Notes: generated from the sequence alone by a model not told the origin. Counted from the first letter of the stretch, positions 45,706 to 52,276 are shown. The stretch is DNA of 64,000 bases from Mucilaginibacter gossypii (GCF_900100945.1 NZ_FNCG01000011.1:62001-126000), one strand, 5' to 3'. Translations and numbers: made by a program.

Positions 45706-46457
45706 AATAGTATGTATTTTCTGAACAATTGGTTCAATTCGTCCGGCTGTTTCCTTTTTGAAGGATGCAGCGGTATCTGCTGCTGGCAATAAGTCAGCGT
45801 ATCCTGCAGCCAGGTTTGTATTAGCGGCACCGGTTGTATCAACGTTTTTTCATCGGCCGTTTGCTTTTGAACAAGTAGGTCGTCTAAGGTATCCTGAAAA
45901 TGCGTGTCGCTTATCAAACGTCTCAATTTACTAAACTCCATTGGCGGCACTGTTTTGCGGTCCGCTATCCAAAGACAGGCCAGTGTTGATCTTAGTGCAT
46001 AAAAATAGCGTTTCAGTTTAACTTCGCTTCCCTGCAAATCATCTCGTACGGTGTTAAAAACCAATGATGAATAGTGATTAGCTGATGCCCTTGGCGAAAA
46101 ATATTCCGGCATTATGCTTCTTATGTCAGCGGTAAAATCACTGCCTTCCCGGTAAACTATGGGCGATTGTATCCATTCAAACAATGATATGTTTGATTTC
46201 AGGAATAGCTTCAGCGCCTTGCGTATATCCCAGCCTCGTATATCCAATACATCATTTATCGGCAGATCTACAAAATCGGGCATATCTGTTATGCCGAGGT
46301 AATAATTTACAGGACGGGCGTATATAAAACGCACATCAAAATCACTATCGGGCGAGGCAAAGCCCCAGGCCCGGCTTCCCGATTCGCAGGCGTAAAGTAT
46401 TTTTATGTTTTCAGTTTGCTCTAATTCAAGCAGTTTTTGTTGTATAGTATCAGTCAT
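45702..46457 (-). CDS. RlaP-type nucleotidyltransferase 1 (RNA repair-associated)
   Basis: The 251-residue product shows YACESGSRAWGFASPDSDFD-VRFIYARP near its N-terminus, the signature of the RlaP (RNA repair pathway, DNA polymerase beta family) nucleotidyltransferases: GS, then D-x-D for the metal ions. The C-terminal helical part contains FYALRSTLACLW. It lies directly after the six Y-like RNAs in the same direction, and its stop overlaps the start of the second nucleotidyltransferase. It is probably expressed from the Ro60 promoter, together with the RNAs. Confidence 0.85.
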   Translation of the reverse strand: MTDTIQQKLLELEQTENIKILYACESGSRAWGFASPDSDFDVRFIYARPVNYYLGITDMPDFVDLPINDVLDIRGWDIRKALKLFLKSNISLFEWIQSPIVYREGSDFTADIRSIMPEYFSPRASANHYSSLVFNTVRDDLQGSEVKLKRYFYALRSTLACLWIADRKTVPPMEFSKLRRLISDTHFQDTLDDLLVQKQTADEKTLIQPVPLIQTWLQDTLTYCQQQIPLHPSKRKQPDELNQLFRKYILL

Positions 46458-46483
46458 TGTTTTTAATATTAAAAGTTGAAAAA

Positions 46484-46591
46484 AATGAAAGAGCTACAGG
46501 TAGCAGGTGTATTCCGGATTCGAACCGGCACTCATGTATTGCTACATGTTTTCAACCATCGAAGTAGCACCCACTTACGGCATCTTTCATT
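46484..46591 (-). ncRNA. Y-like RNA unit 1
   Basis: Closing stem AATGAAAG / CTTTCATT at the two ends, then the shared core GATGCCGT, an 8-bp inner stem AGTGGGTG / CACCTGCT (with G-T pairs) and TACTTCG. Inside are a hairpin with a GCAA loop (ATGTA-GCAA-TACAT, at 46534-46547) and a T-arm CCGG-TTCGAAT-CCGG (46514-46528). No D-arm is visible. It is the last of six tandem units after the Ro60 gene; downstream is a T run and then nucleotidyltransferase 1. Confidence 0.7.
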
Positions 46592-46627
46592 ACTTACCCC
46601 CGAAGGGTGAAGTTTCTTTGTTTAAAA

Positions 46628-46707
46628 TCAGGGAATAAAGAGCGATGAATGGTAGCGCTTGGCTTGAAAGGCGAAGTAACGCTTACCAACGGCATCTTTA
46701 TTCCTGA
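46628..46707 (-). ncRNA. Y-like RNA unit 2 (short form, no tRNA-like domain)
   Basis: Closing stem GGAATAAAG / CTTTATTCC (9 bp, extended by TCAG/CTGA), the shared core GATGCCGT, inner stem GGTA-AGCG / CGCTACC and GTTACTTCG. The interior is only about 20 nt and has neither T-arm nor D-arm. It is the shortest unit, about 80 nt, and may be a pure Ro60-binding RNA, while the others also carry tRNA-like parts. Confidence 0.65.
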
Positions 46708-46740
46708 TTGCAGCGGGTTTAGGTAAAAGAAATTTATGAA

Positions 46741-46898
46741 CAACAGGCCAAAGGCAATGGCTAACAAGTGGTTCAGTCGTCCCATGCTCCAAACTGTCTG
46801 AGCTACCTTAGCTTGCGGGGCTAAAGGCCGGATTTTTACCGGCGACCCTGGGGTTAAAAAAGCGAAGTAATACTTGTTTACGGCACTTTAACCTATTG
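46741..46898 (-). ncRNA. Y-like RNA unit 3 with permuted tRNA-like domain
   Basis: A 13-bp closing stem (CAATAGGTTAAAG / CTTTGGCCTGTTG with G-T pairs), core AGTGCCGT, inner stem AACAAGT / ACTTGTT and TTACTTCG. Inside, in 5' to 3' order: T-stem GCCGG / CCGGC with an altered loop TAAAAAT (46827-46843), a 7-bp hairpin CTTTAGC / GCTAAGG in the acceptor position, then a D-arm with GCTC / GAGC stems. The loss of the TTCGAAT loop while the stem is kept suggests drift of the mimic. Confidence 0.75.
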
Positions 46899-46907
46899 TT
46901 CATTTTG

Positions 46908-47046
46908 AAAATAAGGGCAATGGTCAACAAATCTTCTGCATTATGCTCTAACCAACTGAGCTACCGCGGTTACCAGCGGGCCGGGTTCGAACCGGCGACC
47001 CTAACGTCCCAAATCGAAGTAGTACTTGTTTACGGCACCTTATTTT
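46908..47046 (-). ncRNA. Y-like RNA unit 4 with the best tRNA-like domain
   Basis: Closing stem AAAATAAGG / CCTTATTTT, core GGTGCCGT, inner stem AACAAGT / ATTTGTT and CTACTTCG. Inside: a full T-arm GCCGG-TTCGAAC-CCGGC (46980-46996), a closed CCGC / GCGG hairpin in place of the open acceptor end, and a canonical D-arm GCTC-AGTTGGTTA-GAGC (46945-46961). This order, T-arm then closed acceptor then D-arm, is a circular permutation of a tRNA, as expected for bacterial YrlA-type RNAs. Confidence 0.8.
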
Positions 47047-47060
47047 ATTTTCAATTTTTT

Positions 47061-47195
47061 AAAAGAAGGGTAATAGGCGATAAGTGCTTGCTTACTCTGC
47101 GTTTTAACCATCTCAACTACCCTTGCGGGGCCGGACTCGAACCGACGTCTCAGTTTTGGAAATCGAAGTAACACTTATAAACGACACCTTCTTTT
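47061..47195 (-). ncRNA. Y-like RNA unit 5 with permuted tRNA-like domain
   Basis: Closing stem AAAAGAAGG / CCTTCTTTT (9 bp), core GGTGTCGT, inner stem ATAAGTG / CACTTAT and TTACTTCG. Inside: T-arm GTCGG-TTCGAGT-CCGGC (47130-47146), then CCC-GCAA-GGG, a GNRA-closed acceptor hairpin, then a D-arm-like AGTTGAGATGGTTAAAAC. It starts only 2 nt after unit 6 ends, so the units must be cut from one precursor or transcribed back to back. Confidence 0.8.
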
Positions 47196-47197
47196 AT

Positions 47198-47320
47198 AAA
47201 GAGCAAAGGCGGCAAGAGACTTGGGGGCTTGCAAGCGAGGACTCGAACCTCCATCATGGCTTTCGCCACAATGCCCTCCCCATTATTGGCTGCGAAGTAA
47301 CTCTTGCCTACGGCATCTTT
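47198..47320 (-). ncRNA. Y-like RNA unit 6
   Basis: Closing stem AAAGA / TCTTT, core GATGCCGT, a perfect inner stem GGCAAGAG / CTCTTGCC and TTACTTCG. Inside: a TGGC-GAAA-GCCA hairpin, then a T-arm GAGG-TTCGAGT-CCTC (47237-47251), then CCCCC, which can pair with the upstream GGGG. No D-arm is visible, as in unit 1. It is the first unit after the Ro60 stop codon, 41 nt away. Confidence 0.75.
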
Positions 47321-47330
47321 ATTTCTTTAA

Positions 47331-47356
47331 GTGCAGGGCTGTTAGCTTCCCTGCAC
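47331..47356 (-). other. Hairpin between the Ro60 gene and the Y-like RNA array
   Basis: GTGCAGGG and CCCTGCAC form a perfect 8-bp stem with a 10-nt loop just after the Ro60 stop codon. No T run follows on the coding strand, so it is not a classical terminator. It could be a processing or stability element that separates the mRNA from the noncoding RNAs. Confidence 0.5.
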
Positions 47357-47360
47357 GTTT

Positions 47361-48932
47361 TTATAAATCTATATTGTTAATAATGTTCAGTGCCGAGCGT
47401 CCGTTTTCAATTGCTGCTAACACATCAAAAACTTTATCGCTCCAACCTGCAATTAAATACACGTCGTTTTGAAGTAACTGCAAAGGTGCCTGTCCATAGC
47501 CCGCCAGGTCAAACAGGTACAGTTTTGCCTTTGGAGCAATGTGTTGTTTGTAATAAACCCACTGCTCCTGTATGTGATTGCTGCCGCCATTACTGTTCCA
47601 TAACTGGCAATCGGTAAATAACATTACCTTATCCATTTGCAAACGGCGGGTACTCAGGTCATGAATAACGAGGTAGCCATTGGTTGAGTAACCCACTTCA
47701 CCTTCGCGGCGATAAAACTCCTGCACGTTGCCCAAAATGTTACCGCGTGGTACTGTAATGGTTTTCCAGCGGTCGCCAAACATACCTACCTCCACATTTT
47801 TACAGCGCGATTGCAGCAGCATGGCCAGCATTAAACCAATATCATACAACAGCACTTTTGACTTTGCCGATATAGGTTTCTGCATTGATCCGGATACGTC
47901 GCAGGCCAGCAATACACGGGTATTTTCGTCAAAACCCCTGATATTGGCTGCGCTTGCTTGTACCGCTTTTTCCAATGCATCCATCAGTTCTCCGGTGTAG
48001 CCTTTGTTGCCGGTTATGGCTGCTTTGGCTGCCCTTGCAATGTTTTGCACCGCCGAGGTTGGCGTTATCAGCTCACGGTAAGCAGCCAGGTAGCGGAATG
48101 GAAACTGTTTGGCTTTAGCCACCTGTTCGCCGTCGGCAATGGTTGCGCACACTTTTTTAAAGTGGGCATAGCTTACGCCTGCATCCTGTATGTTGCGCAG
48201 GTTACGCAACAAGGCCATATAACCAACTTTACCGCTGTCAATTAGTTCTTCCCATTTGGCACGGAACGCTATTGCTTTGGCTTCGGCGCTATCAAAATTC
48301 AGTTGCCCAAGGGCCGAGAGTTCTGTTTCCCAGGTGTAAGGTGTTTGCAGTTCGTTTGTGGCTATCTTGTTAAAGATCAGCTGCTGCAAATCATCTTTGG
48401 CACGTGGGTGTACCAGGAACAAAGCATCACGCATTTTTATGGCGCCATCGCGGTTATATTTAGCAAACTGGTATTCGTCAAAGCGGTTAAACGCCTGCGA
48501 TAAACCTTTTTGCATTTGCTTTGATAAGCGGTTGAGCTTTTTAGTGCCCTTGCGCTGGTTTAACGTTTCATAGCAAGCCAATAACTCGGTGATCTCATCG
48601 GCACGGCCGATAACCCCGTCGGTAACCCGGGCAACCAGATCGTTGCCCGAGTGCAGCTTAGCCAATTCGGTAACCAGCACCAGCGGCACCGAACGCATAT
48701 ACATTTTGGTACGTGCATAAACTGCCAGTTTACCAACAAATACCGGGTTGCATTTAGCTATCAAATTACGCAGGCGCTCCACGCGTGCCTGGTCTTTTTC
48801 ATAAAAGGTGTCGTTTAAGCTCCAGGTAACTACCGTGGTGTACAATTCCATTTCGGCGCTCATGATAAAAGCTTTTGCGCCTTCATGATTTACCGTTTTG
48901 GTTTTTACTCTGCTTAACAGGTTGAATTTCAT
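47361..48932 (-). CDS. rsr: TROVE-domain (Ro60/Rsr) RNA-binding protein
   Basis: The 523-residue protein has the HEAT-like TROVE ring (about 1-320), with ARTKMYMRSVPLVLVTELAKL and VGYMALLRNLRNIQDAGVS typical of Ro60. A von Willebrand A domain follows, with an intact MIDAS start DVSGSM (about residue 345). Ro60 rings hold Y RNAs on the outside and ends of misfolded RNAs in the central hole. The start has AGGAGG 6 nt upstream, and a 23-bp palindromic operator lies at about -47. The six Y-like RNAs and two RlaP genes follow on the same strand. Confidence 0.93.
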   Translation of the reverse strand: MKFNLLSRVKTKTVNHEGAKAFIMSAEMELYTTVVTWSLNDTFYEKDQARVERLRNLIAKCNPVFVGKLAVYARTKMYMRSVPLVLVTELAKLHSGNDLVARVTDGVIGRADEITELLACYETLNQRKGTKKLNRLSKQMQKGLSQAFNRFDEYQFAKYNRDGAIKMRDALFLVHPRAKDDLQQLIFNKIATNELQTPYTWETELSALGQLNFDSAEAKAIAFRAKWEELIDSGKVGYMALLRNLRNIQDAGVSYAHFKKVCATIADGEQVAKAKQFPFRYLAAYRELITPTSAVQNIARAAKAAITGNKGYTGELMDALEKAVQASAANIRGFDENTRVLLACDVSGSMQKPISAKSKVLLYDIGLMLAMLLQSRCKNVEVGMFGDRWKTITVPRGNILGNVQEFYRREGEVGYSTNGYLVIHDLSTRRLQMDKVMLFTDCQLWNSNGGSNHIQEQWVYYKQHIAPKAKLYLFDLAGYGQAPLQLLQNDVYLIAGWSDKVFDVLAAIENGRSALNIINNIDL

Positions 48933-48978
48933 TTTGAACCTCCTTTATTTCGTTTTGTTGATACAAAGGTTGGAGGCT

Positions 48979-49001
48979 ACTGCGCAGTGTATTTGCGCAG
49001 T
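48979..49001. promoter_or_regulatory. Operator of the Ro60 promoter (shared RNA-repair palindrome)
   Basis: ACTGCGCA and TGCGCAGT are perfect inverted arms around a 7-bp GTGTATT spacer. Read on the minus strand, ten bases follow the palindrome and then CTTTGTATC, the likely -7 region. The same palindrome, spacer (one base different) and box occur ahead of rtcB. The -7 box is poor (no TA), so the site may be bound by an activator; the WYL protein encoded beside rtcB is the candidate. Confidence 0.8.
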
Positions 49002-49030
49002 GAAAAATATTTTTATTTTTTTTCAGAACT

Positions 49031-49144
49031 TTGATTCGTAGGATTAAAAGATGGACTTGATGCTTTAATGATTTATAGAAATTCGGAAGCTTAAATGTTA
49101 CTTTGGAGTTCTAACTCAAGTATTCCTTTAATCCTACGAATCAA
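49031..49144. repeat. 18-bp perfect inverted repeat with 78-nt centre
   Basis: Arms TTGATTCGTAGGATTAAA (49031-49048) and its complement (49127-49144) match perfectly. A further ACTTGA / TCAAGT pair lies inside. The centre has no open frame. The element sits between the Ro60 operator and the tRNA genes. It could be a small mobile-element remnant or a long-stem RNA. Confidence 0.6.
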
Positions 49145-49219
49145 GGTTCAAATTCAATTGAAAAAAAATATTTTTCATAATTATTTTTTAATTTAAATAT
49201 TGTTTGTATAATTGCATCA

Positions 49220-49279
49220 TGAAAACAACAATATGTATACAGTGTCCATCACCCATACTGATTTATCAGAGGAGATAGC
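49220..49279 (+). CDS. Possible 19-codon leader frame
   Basis: ATG at 49220 opens a short frame (MKTTICIQCPSPILIYQRR) that ends with TAG at 49277-49279, preceding a terminator-like hairpin and the tRNA genes. It may be chance. A leader peptide that couples translation to the hairpin is the only reason to list it. Confidence 0.2.
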
Positions 49280-49313
49280 TGTGTATATATAGTAAGTATA
49301 TAACAACATTGAA

Positions 49314-49344
49314 AAATCCTCTTAGATAAAAACTAAGGGGATTT
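49314..49344 (+). terminator. Rho-independent-type terminator upstream of the tRNA genes
   Basis: AAATCCTCTTAG pairs with CTAAGGGGATTT (12 bp, one G-T) around a 7-nt loop and is followed by more T residues. It ends 10 nt before the first tRNA, so a transcript coming from the left would be stopped here unless the hairpin is prevented. Confidence 0.7.
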
Positions 49345-49354
49345 TTTGCTTTAC

Positions 49355-49428
49355 AGGGTAGTATATCAATTGGTCAGATTACCACATTTGGGATGTGGAG
49401 GCTCCCGGTTCAAGTCCGGGTTACCCTA
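49355..49428 (+). tRNA. tRNA-Pro-like (anticodon TGG), atypical
   Basis: The parts fold as acceptor AGGGTAG / TTACCCT, D-arm TATC-AATTGGTCA-GATT (one mismatch), anticodon arm CCACA-TTTGGGA-TGTGG and T-arm CCCGG-TTCAAGT-CCGGG, with discriminator A. The loop places TGG in the anticodon. Bacterial tRNA-Pro normally begins with C1-G72, but this one has A1-U72, so it is unusual. CCA is not encoded. Confidence 0.75.
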
Positions 49429-49441
49429 CTGATTTACAGCT

Positions 49442-49514
49442 AGAAATATAGCTCAATGGTAAGAGCAGCACCCTTATACGGTGTCGGTTAAAGGTTCAAG
49501 TCCTTTTATTTCCA
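49442..49514 (+). tRNA. tRNA with anticodon TAT (Ile-type), atypical
   Basis: Acceptor AGAAATA / TATTTCC has an A1-C72 mismatch. The D-arm GCTC-AATGGTAA-GAGC, anticodon arm CACC-CTTATAC-GGTG and T-arm AAAGG-TTCAAGT-CCTTT are regular. The loop places TAT at 34-36, which would read AUA. Most bacteria read AUA with a modified CAT tRNA instead, so this gene is unusual. CCA is not encoded. Confidence 0.7.
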
Positions 49515-49520
49515 CAACAT

Positions 49521-49594
49521 GGCCGGTTGCCCGAGTGGTTCAAGGGAGTCCTCTGCAAAAGGAATGTTCGCAAGTTCGAATCTTGTACCGGCCT
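49521..49594 (+). tRNA. tRNA-Cys-like (anticodon GCA), divergent
   Basis: Perfect acceptor GGCCGGT / ACCGGCC, a D-arm CCC-GAGTGGTTCAA-GGG, anticodon stem TCCT / AGGA with loop CTGCAAA and T-arm GCAAG-TTCGAAT-CTTGT. The anticodon is GCA and the discriminator is T. It is 6 nt after the second tRNA, so the three form one transcript. Two overlapping open frames across it are not genes. Confidence 0.8.
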
Positions 49595-49982
49595 CTTTTA
49601 TTTTTGCCTGCGTAATGGCATTACGCCGGGCCTTAACTTTCATAATCCCGGCGCAGAGTCGGGTATGGGTAGTTATTGTTTTTATTTATTTAATAGTATT
49701 TTTAATGATATTTTATCGAGTATTTTTGTTTTTTTTTATAATGATTGATAAAAGGTCATGAGTCTCAGAAAAAATTGCGCTCCGTTTGGCCCCTCTCAAA
49801 ACCAGGGGTCTTTTGGCTCTAACTAAGGCAGTATTTATTTAAAACAAATGTTGAAACAGGCAGTAGGGGAATTAAGGGGGAATATGGGTTTTGGAAAGGC
49901 TTAATATTTCCTCGTCAAATACATCCACAGATTATTTGCTGATATATGGTTTATTTACTATCGAAGCCTTGCTCATGGTTTG
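49595..49982. other. Non-coding stretch after the tRNA genes
   Basis: I see no gene here. A short perfect palindrome GCGTAATG-G-CATTACGC lies at 49610-49626, and CGCCGGG / CCCGGCG arms flank about 49624-49655, so a hairpin may end the tRNA transcript. The rest is AT-rich. Confidence 0.35.
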
Positions 49983-50096
49983 TTATATCTTGTACAAACG
50001 GGTGGCCATTTGAAAACGCTCTTTATAACCTCGTTTCAAGCCTTCTTTCAGAAGTTCAATCTCAGCTTCGCTGAGTGTTTGCCTGTTTTTCTCCAT
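49983..50096 (-). pseudogene. Small helical protein, possibly cut short by a stop codon
   Basis: A 37-codon frame (starting MEKNRQTLSEAEIELLKEGL) ends at TAA. The same frame then stays open for 18 more codons, reading QTMSKASIVNKPYISK, which would continue the helix (RLYKI-x-QTMSK). This suggests that a CAA codon turned into TAA and broke a protein of about 57 residues. The family is not one I can name, and the call rests on the frame continuing. Confidence 0.35.
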
Positions 50097-50204
50097 ATCG
50101 TGGCTAATCAAATTTAGGAAAAATAAGCTGTATGATGAAATTCGAAAAGACCGTTGATAAGCAAGACTTACGAAGTTTCCAAAACTTCGTAAGTCTGTAA
50201 AAAA

Positions 50205-50996
50205 TTAAATCTGTGAGTAAGTTGTTGGCATCAGCATAGTTGATGTTATTTTGCTCACCAGCAGGGCATCGGCATATTCCGGTACGGCGCTGATCTTTTT
50301 CCATTGCGGATCACTACCAAAAGCTTTCCAGTGAGCATTCTTGGCATCAAGGTCATCAAAGGTGATCATATAGGTAAGATTAGGCCTTTGTGAACCTATT
50401 ACGGTTTCGCCCCAAAAAACAGGTTTGAAACCGAGGCGTTTAAATACGTCTATTTCGCCTTCATCATTAAACATTTCAATCTTCTTTTTACCTGCGGCTT
50501 CAGTTGCGCTTTGATACTGCCTCAACTCAAAGATCCTGGTTTTATTTTCAGGTGCTTCCAGGTGCGGCATGTGTACAAATGCTTTTAACAAAGAGCTTTC
50601 TATCCGTTCATAAGCAGGTGCAGCGGCCGGGGCATTAAGGTAAGCAGCGCCTTTGGCCTGCAGTTCTGCATCGCCGGCGAAACTATCGGTCACTGTTGCG
50701 AAATGGGCAAGACTGTTAAACTGCACCAGCACAAAAAGCCTGGTTTGGCCTTCGGGCTTCATTTCGGTAAATACCCCTACATGTTTTACACCTAACCGGT
50801 TGAAGGCCGGTATAGCAGTATCTTTCAGGAAATCCTCTACCAGTTTTTGCTGTTCCGAATTTTTCAGGTTGTATACCCTTAGCTCATAGTATTCGGCAGC
50901 TTTGGGAGAAGTTTCTGTAGCTTTGCTCATGGCAGGTAAAATAGTTGCGGTAACACCGGTTAACAGGGTTGATTTAACAAAGGAGCGCCTTTTCAT
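50205..50996 (-). CDS. Exported NIPSNAP-family protein
   Basis: Start chosen at 50996 (MKRRSFVKSTLLTG), which gives a twin-arginine-type signal; the open frame is longer but the extra residues look non-coding. The 263-residue product carries two NIPSNAP-type ferredoxin-like domains: YYELRVYNLKNSEQQKLVEDFL with RLGVKHVGVF, then RIFELRQYQSATEAAGKKKIEMF. Each is about 100 residues. The biochemical role of bacterial NIPSNAP proteins is unknown. It stands alone between the tRNA region and the DUF2461 gene. Confidence 0.85.
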   Translation of the reverse strand: MKRRSFVKSTLLTGVTATILPAMSKATETSPKAAEYYELRVYNLKNSEQQKLVEDFLKDTAIPAFNRLGVKHVGVFTEMKPEGQTRLFVLVQFNSLAHFATVTDSFAGDAELQAKGAAYLNAPAAAPAYERIESSLLKAFVHMPHLEAPENKTRIFELRQYQSATEAAGKKKIEMFNDEGEIDVFKRLGFKPVFWGETVIGSQRPNLTYMITFDDLDAKNAHWKAFGSDPQWKKISAVPEYADALLVSKITSTMLMPTTYSQI

Positions 50997-51188
50997 AGCA
51001 GGTTTGATTGTTTGGCTAAGATAGGTTTTTCGGCAAAAAACAAGTGTCACATTTTTGTTTTGAGGGGAAATCCGGTTGCTTAAGCATCATCCGAATGTAT
51101 TATTAAACAGTGCAGACGGAATCAATTTTGGACAGCCTGCAAATTTCTCTAATTTGGCTTTCCTGCTTTTTGCAGATTATTTTTAATT

Positions 51189-51875
51189 ATGAGCCAGCTA
51201 ATACTACCCGCCTCCACCTTTGATTTTATGAGGCAACTGAAACAGAACAATAACCGCGACTGGTTTGCTCAATATAAAGAGGCATATCAACAGCAGCTTG
51301 AACTGGTGGAGGTTTTTACGGCCGGGTTATTGAACCTGCTCAATACGCATGACGTTATCGAAACGCCCAGCGCAAAAAAGGCCCTGCACCGCATCTACCG
51401 CGATATCCGTTTTTCAAAAGATAAAACGCCTTTTAAAACTAACTGGAGCGGGAATTTTAAACGGGCGGGAAAGCACCGCCGCGGCGGTTATTATTTTCAC
51501 CTGGAACCTGGCAATACATTTATAGCAGGTGGCTTTTGGGCCCCGGATGCACCCGATCTTAAGCGGATCCGCGATGATATCGCTTTTGATGCCTCGCCGT
51601 TGAAGCAAATCATCGGCAGTAAGGAGTTTACAAAAACTTTTGGCGTTTTAGAAGGCGAACAGCTGAAAACCGCACCCAAAGGTTATGCTGCAGATCATGA
51701 AGCTATTGAGCTGCTGCGTTATAAACAGTTTTTAGTAAGACGACGCTTTACCGATGAGGAGGCTTTACGCCCGGATTTCATCATAAAAGCTTCTGATACT
51801 TTTAAAAATATGCGCCCCTTTTTTGATTATATGAGCGATGTGCTCACTGCAAATGTAAATGGCGAGGAAGATTAA
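51189..51875 (+). CDS. DUF2461 (TIGR02453) family protein
   Basis: The 228-residue product has the family pattern TFDFMRQLKQNNNRDWFAQ-YKEAY near the start, then YRDIRFSKDKTPFKTNW, GGYYFHLEPGNTFIAGGFW and RIRDDI. These features identify DUF2461. The function is unknown. The stop abuts the stop of the converging gene, with no spare bases between them. Confidence 0.88.
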   Translation: MSQLILPASTFDFMRQLKQNNNRDWFAQYKEAYQQQLELVEVFTAGLLNLLNTHDVIETPSAKKALHRIYRDIRFSKDKTPFKTNWSGNFKRAGKHRRGGYYFHLEPGNTFIAGGFWAPDAPDLKRIRDDIAFDASPLKQIIGSKEFTKTFGVLEGEQLKTAPKGYAADHEAIELLRYKQFLVRRRFTDEEALRPDFIIKASDTFKNMRPFFDYMSDVLTANVNGEED

Positions 51876-52196
51876 CTATTCGTGCCTCGTTGAGCCGTCA
51901 TTAGCCTCGGTGATCTTGCTGAGGTTGTAATGCATCTGCCCGTTATGTTCTTCGCCCTTAATAAGACCTTTATTGTAAAGGCTGACAAGAGTGGTTTTAA
52001 CCAGCGCGGTAACCTGTTCGTTCATAATGCCGGGCTGCAGGGTTTCCAGCTCTTTCAGTACACTGTCTGCTGTTCCTTCGCCAATTTGTGCCAGCGCGTA
52101 TATGGCTTTATTTTGCTGGGTATCCTGTGGATCAAAATGTGAAGGGATGTGCAGTGGTTTATATTCTTCCCTGAATTCTTCGTCGCTTAATGTCAT
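51876..52196 (-). CDS. Small conserved hypothetical protein with winged-helix-like layout
   Basis: Start placed at 52196 (MTLSDEEFREEYKPLHIPSHF), giving 106 residues; a longer frame reaches 52226. The sequence is mainly helical, with AIYALAQIGEGTADSVLKEL and ALVKTTLVSLYNKGLIKGEE followed by MHYNLSK. That is the helix, turn, helix and beta-wing order of small winged-helix proteins, so DNA binding is possible but not shown. Confidence 0.55.
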   Translation of the reverse strand: MTLSDEEFREEYKPLHIPSHFDPQDTQQNKAIYALAQIGEGTADSVLKELETLQPGIMNEQVTALVKTTLVSLYNKGLIKGEEHNGQMHYNLSKITEANDGSTRHE

Positions 52197-52276
52197 CGTC
52201 GTAAAGCTTATAGTAACACTAAACAAACGTTATGGAAGTTTGTGTGACATTTTTAGCTTAAATCTCAAAACAATAA

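Noticed and set aside
46484..47320. Calling the array as ordinary tRNA genes
   Set aside because: T-arms are present, but acceptor and anticodon arms are not in tRNA order, and closing stems and a shared core are of a different kind.
46484..47320. CRISPR array
   Set aside because: The six repeats are structured, 80-160 nt long, vary in length and sequence, and have no uniform spacers. No cas gene is present.
46896..47472. Open frames across the Y-like RNA array on the plus strand
   Set aside because: They read the reverse complement of structured RNA units, and similar residues such as GLEPP simply reflect the repeated T-arm sequence.
49519..49761. Two overlapping open frames across 49519-49761
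   Set aside because: Both start inside or just before the Cys-type tRNA and use its sequence as coding; low-complexity aromatic tails.
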